Below are positions 53,582 to 63,559 of a stretch of DNA of 64,000 nucleotides, one piece after another. The stretch lies in NCBI GenBank assembly GCA_022846635.1, contig AP025685.1, forward strand, positions 3,596,001-3,660,000. The letters are read 5' to 3'. Both the position numbers and the translations under genes were made by a program. The DNA is from Salmonella enterica subsp. enterica serovar Choleraesuis (GTDB taxonomy: Bacteria > Pseudomonadota > Gammaproteobacteria > Enterobacterales > Enterobacteriaceae). The stretch's first letter is position 1, and each line of letters begins with the position of its first letter. The notes under the pieces were generated by a model, which saw nothing but the letters and a program-made list of their open reading frames with translations, did no database searches and was not told the origin of the DNA.

Positions 53582-55261
53582 ATGGATAAAAGCAAACAAC
53601 CGCAGCAGTGGGCACACGGCGCGGATCTGGTCGCCGCACAACTTAAAGCTCAGGGGGTGAAACACGTTTTCGGTATCCCTGGCGCCAAAATCGATAAATT
53701 GTTCGATTCTCTGCTGGATACCGATATCCAGCTTATCCCGGTTCGCCACGAAGCCAACGCCGCCTTTATGGCCGGTGCGGTAGGCCGCATCACCGGTAAA
53801 GCCGGTGTGGCAATGGTGACTTCCGGCCCGGGAGCTTCCAACCTGATAACCGGTATGGCAACCGCAAACAGCGAAGGCGATCCGGTGGTTGCTCTGGGTG
53901 GTCAGGTTAAGCTGGCCGACCGCGCCAAACTGGTACACCAGAGCATGGATACCGTTGCCATGTTCGCACCGGTAACCAAATATTCCGTAGAAGTGAGTTC
54001 ACCTAACGCACTGGCTGAAGTGGTTTCTAACGCCTTCCGTACCGCCGAGCAAGGCCGTCCGGGCAGCGCCTTTATCAGCCTGCCGCAAGATATTCTGGAT
54101 GGCCCGGCAAATGGCCGCGTGCTGCCTGCCAGCGGTACTCCGGTGATGGGTGCAGCACCTGATGTCGCCGTTGACCATGTCGCTAAACTTATCGCCAGCG
54201 CCAAAAATCCGGTTATCCTGCTGGGCCTGATGGCCAGCCGCCCGGAAAACAGCTATGCCCTGCACCAGCTGCTGGAAAAGAGCCGTATCCCAGCCACCAG
54301 CACCTATCAGGCTGCCGGTGCCGTTAACCAGCAACACTTCGACCGCTTTGCCGGACGCGTAGGTCTGTTTAACAACCAGGCCGGTGACCGCCTGCTGAAC
54401 CAGGCAGACCTGATTATCTGTATCGGCTACAGCCCGGTTGAATATGAACCATCCATGTGGAATATCGGTGACGGTACCCTGGTTCATATCGACGTGCTGC
54501 CGGCTTACGAAGAAAGCCACTACACCCCGGATATCGAGCTGGTTGGTGATATCGCCGCAACGCTGGACAAACTGGCGGCGCGCATTACTACTCCGCTTAT
54601 TCTTTCCGCTCAGACTAGCGAAATCCTTATCGATCGCCAGCAACAGCGCGAGCTTCTGGCCCGCCGCGGTTCCGAGCTGAACCAGTTCGCTATCCACCCG
54701 CTGCGTATCGTGCGCGCCATGCAGGACATCATCAACGATGACGTCACCCTGACCGTGGATATGGGGAGCTTCCACATCTGGATCGCCCGTTACCTGTACA
54801 GCTTCCGTGCGCGTCAGATAATGATCTCCAACGGCCAGCAGACCATGGGCGTGGCGCTGCCGTGGGCTATCGGCGCATGGCTGATGAACCCATCCCGCAA
54901 AGTGGTATCGGTGTCTGGTGACGGCGGCTTCCTGCAATCCAGTATGGAACTGGAAACGGCGGTACGCCTGAAAGCTAACATCCTGCATATCATCTGGGTA
55001 GATAACTGCTACAACATGGTGGCGATTCAGGAAAACAAAAAATACAACCGTCTGGCGGCTGTTAACTTTGGACCTGTGGATTTCAAAGCTTATGCGGAAT
55101 CCTTCGGTGCCGCGGGTTTCAGCGTGGACAGCGCTGCGGCTCTGGAGCCAACCCTGCGTAAAGCGATGGATGTAGACGGCCCGGCCGTGGTCGCTATCCC
55201 GGTTGATTACAGCGATAACCCGCTGCTGATGGGACAGCTGAACCTGAAACAGATTCTGTAA
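53582..55261 (+). CDS. budB: Catabolic acetolactate synthase BudB
   Basis: A 559-residue thiamine-diphosphate enzyme joining two pyruvates to acetolactate, the exact length of Klebsiella BudB. The catalytic glutamate lies in [17 protein letters not shown]; the ThDP motif starts [19 protein letters not shown] and continues to the conserved WVDN. As a FAD-free catabolic form it lacks a regulatory subunit gene. A terminator follows ~70 bases later; no budC is adjacent. Confidence 0.96.
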   Translation: MDKSKQPQQWAHGADLVAAQLKAQGVKHVFGIPGAKIDKLFDSLLDTDIQLIPVRHEANAAFMAGAVGRITGKAGVAMVTSGPGASNLITGMATANSEGDPVVALGGQVKLADRAKLVHQSMDTVAMFAPVTKYSVEVSSPNALAEVVSNAFRTAEQGRPGSAFISLPQDILDGPANGRVLPASGTPVMGAAPDVAVDHVAKLIASAKNPVILLGLMASRPENSYALHQLLEKSRIPATSTYQAAGAVNQQHFDRFAGRVGLFNNQAGDRLLNQADLIICIGYSPVEYEPSMWNIGDGTLVHIDVLPAYEESHYTPDIELVGDIAATLDKLAARITTPLILSAQTSEILIDRQQQRELLARRGSELNQFAIHPLRIVRAMQDIINDDVTLTVDMGSFHIWIARYLYSFRARQIMISNGQQTMGVALPWAIGAWLMNPSRKVVSVSGDGGFLQSSMELETAVRLKANILHIIWVDNCYNMVAIQENKKYNRLAAVNFGPVDFKAYAESFGAAGFSVDSAAALEPTLRKAMDVDGPAVVAIPVDYSDNPLLMGQLNLKQIL

Positions 55262-55331
55262 TTCCCGGCATCAGGGTCAGGTGGACAAAATGGTAATGAT
55301 TTAATTCGGTTAGCCACTTTCCCTGATATTT

Positions 55332-55359
55332 AACGCCGCGCTAAGCGCGGCGTTTTTTT
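55332..55359 (+). terminator. Intrinsic terminator after budB
   Basis: A 10-bp perfect stem (AACGCCGCGC, loop TAA, GCGCGGCGTT) followed by a run of T. Confidence 0.92.
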
Positions 55360-55420
55360 ATCTTCGCTTTACACCTCAAAGCCATACAACTCGCACAGAT
55401 ATCGGCTTTTCAGACTCCTG

Positions 55421-56605
55421 CTATTTTTCTTCTATCGCCCACTCCTGGGGATACCGCGCTGGCACAAAGCGCAGAGTGAGCAGCATCAATCCCGCCACGC
55501 AGAATGCATGGAAAGCCCAGTCGACGACAAAGTTGCCGCTCAGGCTGCGCAAAATACCGGAAAGATAGGGCGATAGCCCGGCGACAATAAATCCAATGCC
55601 TTGCATAAACGCCACCAGCTTGCCGGAAATAACCGGGTGACGGGCATGATCGAGCGCCAGCACCAGACAAAGCGGAAACGCACCGCCCAGGCCAAAACCG
55701 CCAACCACAGCCCACAGAACGGGCATGTGCAGAGGGTAAAAGATGAAGCCTAAAAAGCCTGTCATCTGCAACATAAGGGCGAAAAGCAGCAACTTTCGGC
55801 GATCCTGATGGCGCGCCAGCAGCGGCAACACCAGCGCACCCACGGTTTGCCCTACCGTCATCAGCGCCAGCACTGAACCGCTAAACTGCGCGCTCTTCCC
55901 CAGCTGGATAAAGTACGGCGGCAGCCAGGCGATTAAACTGCCGTAACCGCCATTGATAACACCAAAGTAGAGGCCCAGAATCCAGGCGCGAGGATGAAAC
56001 GCCACGCGCCCGCCCGGCAAGGCAGTATTTACGCTCGTATCCTCTGTCGTTCTGCTCTGGGGCCACCAGCAAATCAGCGCAATAACGGCCGGTAGCGCCC
56101 ACCACGCCAGCGCCTGGTGCCACTGCGCGCTGTGTTGTGCTATCCATGGCGTCAGCGCCGCGCCCAGCCCGCCGCCGCCCATCAATGCGGCTGACCATAG
56201 CCCCATCACCTGCGGCATCCGGCGCTGAAACTGGCGTTTAATCACCGATGGCATCACCACCTGAATGATACCAATGCCAATACCACCGGCCAGAGCGCTA
56301 CTGAGCAACACCACGCTTTGCGGGGCCAGCTCACGCAGCAATGCGCCGGTGATAATCATCATCAGGCTGAGCGCCACGCTATGGCGCTCCTTGATACTCC
56401 GGTTTATCCAGCCACCGGCCAGCGCCAGCACGCCCATGGCGACCATCGGCAGCGCCGTGAGCAAAGAGGCAGTAGCAAACGACATCCCACTGGCGGCGCG
56501 TAATTGAGGCAGAAGCGGCCCAATAGAGGTGAGAAGCGGGCGCATATTGAGACCAATAAGCACCAGAACCAGTAGCATCAAACCCGAACGAGGCGATGTA
56601 TTCAT
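55421..56605 (-). CDS. cynX: MFS transporter CynX
   Basis: A 394-residue major facilitator with 12 hydrophobic segments, matching E. coli CynX along its length (NMRPLLTSIGPLLPQLRAASGMSFA, PQVMGLWSAALMGGGGLGAALTPWI, GGAFPLCLVLALDHARHPVISGKLVAFMQGIGF). CynX is the cyanate-operon transporter; its substrate is not firmly known. Its ATG overlaps the deaminase stop (56602-56605), so it is coupled to that gene. Confidence 0.93.
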   Translation of the reverse strand: MNTSPRSGLMLLVLVLIGLNMRPLLTSIGPLLPQLRAASGMSFATASLLTALPMVAMGVLALAGGWINRSIKERHSVALSLMMIITGALLRELAPQSVVLLSSALAGGIGIGIIQVVMPSVIKRQFQRRMPQVMGLWSAALMGGGGLGAALTPWIAQHSAQWHQALAWWALPAVIALICWWPQSRTTEDTSVNTALPGGRVAFHPRAWILGLYFGVINGGYGSLIAWLPPYFIQLGKSAQFSGSVLALMTVGQTVGALVLPLLARHQDRRKLLLFALMLQMTGFLGFIFYPLHMPVLWAVVGGFGLGGAFPLCLVLALDHARHPVISGKLVAFMQGIGFIVAGLSPYLSGILRSLSGNFVVDWAFHAFCVAGLMLLTLRFVPARYPQEWAIEEK

Positions 56606-57060
56606 GACTGTTTATCGAACCAATGCTGATAGAGCGCCAAACCATTACGCTGAGCCAGATGATGAATAGGTAAGCTTTGGCAGGCTACGGGTAATTGCAG
56701 CTGCTGATAAATACCGGCGGTCGACAGCCTGAACTTCTCACCATCTTCGTTACTATTAGCAAACCAGACTGCTTGCACGCCGGTAAGATACATCGCGCTC
56801 AGGCACATCGGGCACGGCTGGCCGCTGGCATAGACCACGCACTCACCTAGCGCAGCACTTCCCTCACGGGCCGAGATATCCCGAATCGCATTCAGCTCGG
56901 CATGCCCGGTAGGATCACCATCCAGATGCATCGTATTAACCGCTTCGGCAACCACTTCGCCATTACGCACAACGACCGCGCCAAAAGGGCGGCCTCCCTG
57001 CCCGACGTTTCGTTCGGCAAGCGCTAACGCCTGTTGCAGATACTTGTCATGTACCGACAT
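56602..57060 (-). CDS. Cytidine/guanine-type deaminase inserted in the cyn operon
   Basis: A 152-residue zinc deaminase of the CMP/dCMP deaminase superfamily. The zinc and proton-relay motifs are HAE in PTGHAELNAI and the CxxC in PCPMCLSAMYLTG. The layout, including the segment EDGEKFRLSTAGIYQQLQ, resembles the guanine deaminase / nucleoside deaminase group rather than cytidine deaminase proper. It lies ~50 bases after cynS and overlaps cynX. In E. coli cynS and cynX are adjacent, so this is an extra gene in the operon; its substrate is not predictable. Confidence 0.85.
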   Translation of the reverse strand: MSVHDKYLQQALALAERNVGQGGRPFGAVVVRNGEVVAEAVNTMHLDGDPTGHAELNAIRDISAREGSAALGECVVYASGQPCPMCLSAMYLTGVQAVWFANSNEDGEKFRLSTAGIYQQLQLPVACQSLPIHHLAQRNGLALYQHWFDKQS

Positions 57061-57113
57061 ATTTGGCTCCTGAAAGAGAGAAACGGCGCGCCGGAGCGCA
57101 CCGCTTTGTTAGC

Positions 57114-57584
57114 TTAAAAAGGTTTGGTCGGCAGGTACTTACCATCAAGAGTAATTACCGCACGCTCGCCCCCTTCCGGATCAGCGACTTTCTGCACATC
57201 GAGCTTAAAGTTAATGGCGCTGATGATGCCGTCGCCAAATTTTTCATGGACCAACGCCTTAAGCGTGGTGCCGTAGACCTGAAGCATTTCATAAAAACGG
57301 TAGATGGTCGGGTCGGTCGGGATCCCGTTTTCGATGCTTCCACGTAGCGGAATAGTTTGCAGCAGCAGCACCGCGTCCTCATCCAGTGAGAGTTTTTCGC
57401 CCACCCGGCGCGCGGCGTCTGCCGGAAGCGCATGCTGGCCGAGCAGCGCGGCGGTGACAAATGCTTCTGACAGCCCCGTTCCCTCTGTCAGTTCGGCAAA
57501 AGTAAGATCTTTTTTGGCTTTAATCAGCAGGATCTGGTCTGCCAGGGTCAGGCGAATATCACGGTTAATTTGAGACTGAATCAT
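57114..57584 (-). CDS. cynS: Cyanate hydratase (cyanase) CynS
   Basis: A 156-residue enzyme, the exact E. coli length, that converts cyanate and bicarbonate to carbon dioxide and carbamate (then ammonia). The catalytic residues align by number: Arg96 and Glu99 in IYRFYEMLQ, Ser122 in GIISAINF. The N-terminal helix-turn-helix-like domain is also present. It lies ~15 bases after cynT in the cynTS order. Confidence 0.97.
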   Translation of the reverse strand: MIQSQINRDIRLTLADQILLIKAKKDLTFAELTEGTGLSEAFVTAALLGQHALPADAARRVGEKLSLDEDAVLLLQTIPLRGSIENGIPTDPTIYRFYEMLQVYGTTLKALVHEKFGDGIISAINFKLDVQKVADPEGGERAVITLDGKYLPTKPF

Positions 57585-57599
57585 AGTAGAACCTCCGGT

Positions 57600-58262
57600 T
57601 CAGGATTGTAAATTGGGCTGGCGATGCGGCATCGCGCAGACTTCAGGATTCTCGGCTAGCGAAACAAATTGCCCGCTGACGCCGTCACAGGCGGCAATAT
57701 CGCCGCTTTCAATGTCATAGACCCAGCCGTGCAGCGTGATGCGCCCTTCTTCCAGCGCCAGGCGGACAGAGGGGTGGGTCTGAATATTTGCCAACTGAGC
57801 TAACACGTTTTCACGCACCATGGCGGCGGTTTTGTCGTGCAGCGAGGCGTGGGTACGCGATTCGTTGACCACCCTGGCGGAGTCGGCGTAGCGCAGCCAG
57901 TGGCTGACGGCTGGCATAGAGTCCAGGCAGTGGCACCCGGCAATAGCGGTCATCGCACCGCAATCTGAGTGGCCGCAAATCACAATGTCGCTCACTCGCA
58001 ATGCTGAAACGGCATACTCCACAGAAGCGGTGACGCCACCCGGTTCAGGGCCATACGACGGTACGATGTTGCCGGCATTGCGGATAACAAACAGGTCGCC
58101 GGGTTCACGTTGAGTGACCAGCTCCGGCACCAGGCGGCTATCGGAGCAGGAGATAAACAGTGCCCGGGGGCTTTGCTGATTGGCCAGATGCCGGTAAAGC
58201 TCAGCCCGCTCCGGAAAGACGCTGCGCTGAAATTTCAGAAAGCCATCAATAATCTCTTTCAC
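57600..58262 (-). CDS. cynT: Beta-carbonic anhydrase CynT, GTG start
   Basis: A 220-residue beta-class carbonic anhydrase that refills bicarbonate used by cyanase. Zinc ligands are in CSDSRLVPE and [13 protein letters not shown]. Compared with E. coli CynT (219 residues, [13 protein letters not shown]) the start is the GTG at 58262, with AGAGGAA seven bases upstream; the longer ATG reading adds 26 residues lacking in homologues and is rejected. First gene of cynTS-deaminase-cynX. Confidence 0.95.
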   Translation of the reverse strand: MKEIIDGFLKFQRSVFPERAELYRHLANQQSPRALFISCSDSRLVPELVTQREPGDLFVIRNAGNIVPSYGPEPGGVTASVEYAVSALRVSDIVICGHSDCGAMTAIAGCHCLDSMPAVSHWLRYADSARVVNESRTHASLHDKTAAMVRENVLAQLANIQTHPSVRLALEEGRITLHGWVYDIESGDIAACDGVSGQFVSLAENPEVCAMPHRQPNLQS

Positions 58263-58310
58263 ACTTGTTCCTCTCTCGCTATGCAATGGAGACAGGCTAC
58301 TCGCAACGTT

Positions 58311-58361
58311 CCATAAGATAAAAGACTCATTTATAATCAAGTCAATTCGTTTTACTTATGG
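58311..58361. promoter_or_regulatory. Candidate CynR site in the cynT-cynR control region
   Basis: A 7-base inverted repeat, CCATAAG (58311-58317) and CTTATGG (58355-58361), spans the AT-rich divergent promoter region. Spacing suits two LysR dimers. Confidence 0.35.
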
Positions 58362-58369
58362 GTTGAGCC

Positions 58370-59263
58370 ATGCTGTTACGACACATTCACTATTTTCTGG
58401 CGGTGGCTGAGCACCGTGGATTTACCCGCGCTGCGGCGGCGCTACACGTTTCACAGCCCGCGCTTTCCCAGCAAATTCGCCAGCTGGAAGAGACGCTTGG
58501 CGCGCAGCTTTTCGACCGCAGCGGGCGCACCATTCGCCTTACGGATGCCGGTGAGGCCTGGGCGGTCTATGCGCGGAACTCGCTACGGGCGCTCGAGGAG
58601 GGAAAGCGGGCAATCCATGATGTGGAAGATCTCAGCCGCGGCGCGCTGCGAATCGCCGTTACGCCAACCTTTAATGCCTGGTTTGTCGGCCCGCTGATGG
58701 CGCAATTTTATGCCCGCTATCCCAATATAACGGTGCAATTGCAGGAGATGTCGCAGGATAAAATCGAAGAGCTGCTGCTTAACGATGAGCTGGATGTGGG
58801 TATCGCCTTTGATGAAGTTCACTCGGCCGATATTGAAGCACAGCCGCTGTTAGTCGAGTCTCTGGCGCTGGTCGTAGGGAAGCAACACCCTCTGGCACAG
58901 CAGCCAGGTATTGCGCTAGCGCAGCTCAATCAGGAGAAGCTGATTCTTCTTAGTCCTGAGTTTGCCACCCGCGAGCAGATCGACCGGTTCTTCCGCCAAA
59001 AAGCGTTACAGCCTCAGGTTTTGATGGAGGCGAACTCCATCAGCGCGGTGCTGGAGCTGGTCAGCCGCACTACGCTTGCCACATTGCTTCCGGCCCCGAT
59101 TGCCGCACAGCGCGACGACTTGCAGATGGTCGCCCTCGATCCGCCGCTGCTGGAGCGCACGGCAGTATTGCTGCTGCGCCAGGGCGCATGGCGCACCGCC
59201 GCAACCCGGGCGCTAACAGAGCTTGCGCTGGCGGAAGCACAGTCCTGGGATGTGCGCCAGTGA
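58370..59263 (+). CDS. cynR: LysR-type cyn operon activator CynR
   Basis: A 297-residue LysR-family activator (E. coli CynR has 299). The helix-turn-helix is [33 protein letters not shown]. It is divergent from cynT with ~105 bases between, the same arrangement as in E. coli, where it senses cyanate. Confidence 0.93.
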   Translation: MLLRHIHYFLAVAEHRGFTRAAAALHVSQPALSQQIRQLEETLGAQLFDRSGRTIRLTDAGEAWAVYARNSLRALEEGKRAIHDVEDLSRGALRIAVTPTFNAWFVGPLMAQFYARYPNITVQLQEMSQDKIEELLLNDELDVGIAFDEVHSADIEAQPLLVESLALVVGKQHPLAQQPGIALAQLNQEKLILLSPEFATREQIDRFFRQKALQPQVLMEANSISAVLELVSRTTLATLLPAPIAAQRDDLQMVALDPPLLERTAVLLLRQGAWRTAATRALTELALAEAQSWDVRQ

Positions 59264-59342
59264 TGGTGGCACAACGCACAGGATTGCCGGTGCTGCATTT
59301 GGGCGAAATCGCCAGCCGGTAAGCATTCAGCAGTTTAGTCCC

Positions 59343-59385
59343 ACTAAAAAAAACGCCGAACCACAAAGGCCCGGCGCTTTTATTA
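59343..59385. terminator. Terminator between cynR and gss
   Basis: A short stem (AACGCCG / CGGCGCTT, with a 13-base loop) between convergent genes, with A7 on one side giving T8 for the minus strand and TTTTATT on the other. Confidence 0.65.
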
Positions 59386-59407
59386 GCGATAAAGATAGCT
59401 TGCTGAT

Positions 59408-61285
59408 TTATTTAACAAAATCATCGTCATCAATGACCCGTAGCGGGTCGATATCGCTCTCTTTCTTAATCACCAGCGAAGTCTCAGTACGGGCGCAAAC
59501 GCCGCCGTAGTGGCCACCGGTGGTGAAAGCACAGAGCTGGACGTAACGCCCGTCGACCTGCGGCAGGCACCAAAGCTGCTGGTAGATATTTTTCTGCCCG
59601 GAGAACTTACCGGCGGTTTCATCCAGCACCTGCTCCTGATGGTCAACCAGGCCGATGTTATTGCCGCAGCGCCCGGCAATCGGCTTAACCGCATAGCCGG
59701 TTTGCACCAATTCATCGTTGAGGGCAAAGTCGGCATCCAGCAGATAACGGTGGTGCGGGAACAGCGACCACAGCACCGGCAAAATCGCTTTGTTGCTCGG
59801 AATAACCGTCCACAGCGGCTCAAATACCATCACTTCCGGGCGCAGCAATACGTCGATAAGACGCACACAGTTATGCGGATGGCCGGTGCGAATTGGTACC
59901 GCCGCGTGCTGCTCTTCGCTTTCATCGCGCAGCTGATCGAGCGCCGTTTCCCACGCCCAGGTTTTCCACACACAGGTGACCGGACGCTGGTCGCCATCCA
60001 CCAGTTGCCCGGAAGCATCCCAGCTCAGCTCATCCAGCCCGTGCAAAATTTTGCTCTGGAAACCGGCGCGTTTTAGCGCCCGCTGCATAAACAGCGCGTG
60101 GTAGCTCTCTTCCGGATCGTTATCCTGAAGAATGTGTACAAACGGGCTGGCATCGCTGTGTTTCCAGGTGCTTGCCAGTGCGTTAAGCAGGCGCTCACCG
60201 GGATCTTCGCCCGGAATATCACCCGCCTGTGGCGCCCATTTGCCCAGCACCAGCCCGGTTTCGGTATGGCAGGAGGCCGAATCGGCGTTGTATTCGTAAA
60301 CCTTCAGCCCGCGCTCATCCATGCAGAAATCGATACGCCCGGTAATCATATGATGGCGACGGCGCTGCCAGGAGAGCCGCAGGCGCGGCCACAATGCTTC
60401 TGGAATATCAAACAGCGCCAGCAGATTGTCATCTTTCATCACCTTATCGGTGGCGTGCAGATACATCAGGTGCATCTCATTAGTGGCGCGAATCAGCTCC
60501 TGCTCGGCACTGTGGGAGATGGAGAAGTAGCGGTAAGGATCTTCGTTAAAGGTATGGCCGTCACAGGCTTCAATATAGGCGTGTTCCACCGGATCCTGGC
60601 CGTTCAGCCATGGGCCGTTAAACTGCCCGCTGCGGGTAACCCGGGTGCTGTGAATAGCCAGCAGCTCAGGCGGTACTTCAGGCGCAGGAAGGCTGTCTTT
60701 ATCGTCAGCCGTCTGGATCATCCAGCCCAGAATTTCAGTGTCGTCGAAGGTGTCCTGAATGGTGTATTTGCCATCGCGCCCATGCAGAGCCAGCTCACGC
60801 GTCCACTGCTGTCCGGCCGGTAGCGGCTGATGAATAACGTTCTGTTCGGCAACCCGGACTTTATCGCCCAGTACCTGAGTGATTACCGCTACGTGGCCGG
60901 TCTCTTCAAACTCCCCGCCCTGCTGCCAGATAAGCAGCGCACCGGCGACAGGCGCACGCGCGCTGCCGTTGGCAAAAGCCTGGAGCGGCAGAATATTGTC
61001 ATTCACCACCTGGCGCAGATAGCGCAGCGAGAAAATCTCGTAGGCCATGCGCACATCGGTAAACACCATTCCGTAGTTGAGATACAAGAAGCGGCGGGCA
61101 AACTCCACGCACTGCCATTTGTAGCCCATATATTCGCTGTCGAGATAGCTGCGGAATGCGCTGTCATCGGGGAAAAGTGCCGGATCGGCGGAGTCATAGT
61201 CGGAGGAGTAAATCGCCACGCCGCCCGGCGCATGGCCTAACAACGTACCAAAGGGGGCATGATACTGACTGGAATCAGAACGCAT
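59408..61285 (-). CDS. gss: Bifunctional glutathionylspermidine synthetase/amidase Gss
   Basis: A 625-residue two-domain enzyme. The N-terminal CHAP-type amidase (residues ~1-200) has catalytic Cys59 in YKWQCVEFARRFL, the same number as in E. coli, and a His in GHVAVITQ. The C-terminal ATP-grasp-like synthetase joins spermidine to glutathione (LRLSWQRRRHHMITGRIDFC, YEYNADSASCHTETGL, GYAVKPIAGRCGNNI). The start MRSDSSQYHAPFGTLLGHAPGG is chosen by alignment. Transcribed alone. Confidence 0.96.
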   Translation of the reverse strand: MRSDSSQYHAPFGTLLGHAPGGVAIYSSDYDSADPALFPDDSAFRSYLDSEYMGYKWQCVEFARRFLYLNYGMVFTDVRMAYEIFSLRYLRQVVNDNILPLQAFANGSARAPVAGALLIWQQGGEFEETGHVAVITQVLGDKVRVAEQNVIHQPLPAGQQWTRELALHGRDGKYTIQDTFDDTEILGWMIQTADDKDSLPAPEVPPELLAIHSTRVTRSGQFNGPWLNGQDPVEHAYIEACDGHTFNEDPYRYFSISHSAEQELIRATNEMHLMYLHATDKVMKDDNLLALFDIPEALWPRLRLSWQRRRHHMITGRIDFCMDERGLKVYEYNADSASCHTETGLVLGKWAPQAGDIPGEDPGERLLNALASTWKHSDASPFVHILQDNDPEESYHALFMQRALKRAGFQSKILHGLDELSWDASGQLVDGDQRPVTCVWKTWAWETALDQLRDESEEQHAAVPIRTGHPHNCVRLIDVLLRPEVMVFEPLWTVIPSNKAILPVLWSLFPHHRYLLDADFALNDELVQTGYAVKPIAGRCGNNIGLVDHQEQVLDETAGKFSGQKNIYQQLWCLPQVDGRYVQLCAFTTGGHYGGVCARTETSLVIKKESDIDPLRVIDDDDFVK

Positions 61286-61545
61286 AACAGGAACCTTGCA
61301 CAAGAGCCGCGAGCCTGGCGGCAATATGAATAAAAGTCCATCTTAAAAACCGCAGGATATCCGGCGAAGAAACTCCGCGCTCCCTGCCTGCGGCCGGTGC
61401 ACAACCGGGCCTTAAGGGCCGAAGCAGTATGATAGCACCGCGAGCCGGATGGCGCGGTGTTATCAATGATGAACGATTAAAGAAGCGAATTACGGTTGAA
61501 GATTGGTATATAGCGTAGTCGGGAATGGAAGCCGTCGCCCGGCGC

Positions 61546-61728
61546 TTAAACCTCTTCAGGATGCTTTAGATAAAACTCATAACGCTGCTGAAACCAGGCT
61601 TTTTGCTCGGCGCTCATATTGCCGGTTACCGCCTTTAAATCCACCGCCTGCCCGCGCTCACTCATATGCGCGAAGCTGCTAGCCAAAAAATCGAAATTTT
61701 TTAAGGCATTAACGTCTTGTTGATTCAT
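61546..61728 (-). CDS. glgS: Surface composition regulator GlgS
   Basis: A 60-residue protein matching GlgS/ScoR (66 residues in E. coli): NALKNFDFLASSFAHM and AVTGNMSAEQKAWFQQRYEFYL are conserved. It is slightly shorter at the C-terminus. In E. coli it affects motility, biofilm and glycogen. A good AGAG site precedes the ATG. Confidence 0.85.
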   Translation of the reverse strand: MNQQDVNALKNFDFLASSFAHMSERGQAVDLKAVTGNMSAEQKAWFQQRYEFYLKHPEEV

Positions 61729-62060
61729 CGCTCTCTCCTTTCGCCTGCTTTATTGTTTAACCGGATCCCTTTCGGTCTTCAGTATTTGCCTTTCAGATGA
61801 CAATTTAACGACGATAAATGCGCATTTCCTGACCGGAATAACGCTATAGCGCACAAACTGAATTCGCAGCATTGAGAAAACGGAATAGAAAGTTCCTAGG
61901 GGGCTTTGAGCATATCGAGATGAATAACAAAAACCGCTAATAAAGGATCGGAATGCCTTGAGCGCGGCGGGTTAAATAACCTGTTGAAAATTATCGGCAG
62001 CCAATGAATTAGGCCAGGTGAGTTCTAAAACCTAAAGCAGATTAACGCCTGATTGGTTTA
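61729..62060. other. Gap with no recognised gene
   Basis: About 330 bases upstream of glgS. It should contain the glgS promoter, but no coding sequence or clear element is seen. Confidence 0.5.
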
Positions 62061-62088
62061 AACCAGCCCGCCACGGAGCGGGCCGGTT
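62061..62088 (-). terminator. Hairpin after cbpM
   Basis: A stem of ~11 bp with one mismatch (AACCAGCCCGC, loop CACGGA, GCGGGCCGGTT), 8 bases past the cbpM stop codon. On the minus strand TTTAAACC follows. Confidence 0.65.
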
Positions 62089-62095
62089 AGCCGGA

Positions 62096-62401
62096 TTAAC
62101 GCTTAATAAAACGCGCCAGCTGCTGCTGCAACACCCGGTTCTCGCGGTTCAGGCGCTCATTCTCTTCCAGCAAAGAGAGGGTGACAGCAATACCGGGCCA
62201 GTCCAGCGCCAGCTCCCGGCGCAGGCGCTGCGCGCGGTGGGCTACCGACAGCGCCAGGTCATCGAATTGCCACGGCTGCTGTTCCCGGTCATGCGGCTCG
62301 ATAACGCCGAGCCCGACTATTTCCATCAGTTCATCTTCCTGAATCCCGCTATATAAACAAAACTCGGTGATGGTGAAGGTAACCGTTACTTTCGACATCA
62401 T
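62096..62401 (-). CDS. cbpM: Chaperone modulator CbpM
   Basis: A 101-residue protein of the E. coli CbpM length (101), inhibitor of the CbpA J-domain. [17 protein letters not shown] at the start and [22 protein letters not shown] later match closely. The ATG at 62401 overlaps the cbpA TGA (ATGA), and GGAGGAAA is six bases upstream. Confidence 0.95.
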   Translation of the reverse strand: MMSKVTVTFTITEFCLYSGIQEDELMEIVGLGVIEPHDREQQPWQFDDLALSVAHRAQRLRRELALDWPGIAVTLSLLEENERLNRENRVLQQQLARFIKR

Positions 62402-63321
62402 GCTTTCCTCCACTCTTTACGGGCATCAAACCCTTCCTGAGCGTCTGCCAGCTGCTGCCACAGCGCGGTTGTTTTCTCGTCCGGCTTCGGCGGCATCACA
62501 ATTTTCAGCACCGCGAACAGGTCGCCGGAACTGTTTTTACTCACCAGCCCTTTACCTTTCAGGCGCAGCCGCTGCCCGGCCTGGCTGCCCGGCGGAATAG
62601 TCACCAGAATGCTGTCTTTAAGGGTCGGCACTTCCACTTTAGCCCCCAGCGCGGCTTCCCACGGTGCCAGCGGCACTACCACCTCCAGGTTCTGGCCAAC
62701 AATATCGAACAGCGGATGCGGCGCGATACGAATAATCAGCCACAAGTCACCATTCGGGCCACCGCCTTCGCCCGGCGTTCCCTGGCCTTTGACCCGGATA
62801 CGCTGGCCATCGCCCACACCGGCGGGAATTTTAACGTTAAGGGTTTTCGGTATTTCCTGCTCAACCATGCCAAACACGTTATAAACCGGCAGCTTATAGC
62901 TGATGGTTTTAGTCTGGGTTTCCAGGGTTTCTTCGAGGAAAATAGCGACTTCGATCTCCACATCATGCCCGCGTTCGGCGTGGCGCTGGTGTGCCTGATG
63001 ATGGCCGCGCTGGCCAAACATCGAAGAGAAAATATCTTCAAAATCTTGCGGGTTATAGCTCCCCTGCTGCCCCTGGAATGGCTGTTGACCAAAGTGGGGA
63101 TCGTTACGGTGTTCCCACATTTCGTTGTATTCAGCGCGGCGCTTATCGTCGCTCAGCACTTCCCATGCTTCGGCAATCTCTTTAAAGCGCTCTTCAGCAT
63201 CCGGTTCTTTACTGACATCGGGGTGATATTTACGGGCGAGACGACGGTAGGCGGTCTTAATGGTTCGGCTATCATCCGTCGGTTTTACCCCGAGAATGGT
63301 GTAGTAATCCTTTAATTCCAT
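62398..63321 (-). CDS. cbpA: DnaJ-like curved-DNA-binding chaperone CbpA
   Basis: A 307-residue type II Hsp40 (306 in E. coli). The J-domain is N-terminal with HPD at 33-35 ([11 protein letters not shown]). A linker region rich in His, Gln and Gly follows, then two beta-barrel client domains ([38 protein letters not shown]). It works with DnaK and binds the nucleoid. First gene of cbpAM. Confidence 0.96.
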   Translation of the reverse strand: MELKDYYTILGVKPTDDSRTIKTAYRRLARKYHPDVSKEPDAEERFKEIAEAWEVLSDDKRRAEYNEMWEHRNDPHFGQQPFQGQQGSYNPQDFEDIFSSMFGQRGHHQAHQRHAERGHDVEIEVAIFLEETLETQTKTISYKLPVYNVFGMVEQEIPKTLNVKIPAGVGDGQRIRVKGQGTPGEGGGPNGDLWLIIRIAPHPLFDIVGQNLEVVVPLAPWEAALGAKVEVPTLKDSILVTIPPGSQAGQRLRLKGKGLVSKNSSGDLFAVLKIVMPPKPDEKTTALWQQLADAQEGFDARKEWRKA

Positions 63322-63559
63322 AGCATTATCTCATGTGGTTCGAAACCGGCCTGTCCAGCCACCAACAGGCCACTGCGTTAAGAATAGGACATCGCCAACG
63401 TTCTTTCTGACTCAGGCCTTAGATAAGAGTGAACCTCTAAGCCCGGAAAAGCGAGGGCCGAAAGCTATCAATATGGCTTAAGGCTCCTTCCACAAGCGCG
63501 GCGGCATGCTATGCTGCCTTTTCTATAACCTGCCGAAAAATATATCAATTGAGAGAAAA

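Noticed and set aside
53999..54988. 329-codon open frame opposite budB
   Set aside because: Antisense shadow of budB.
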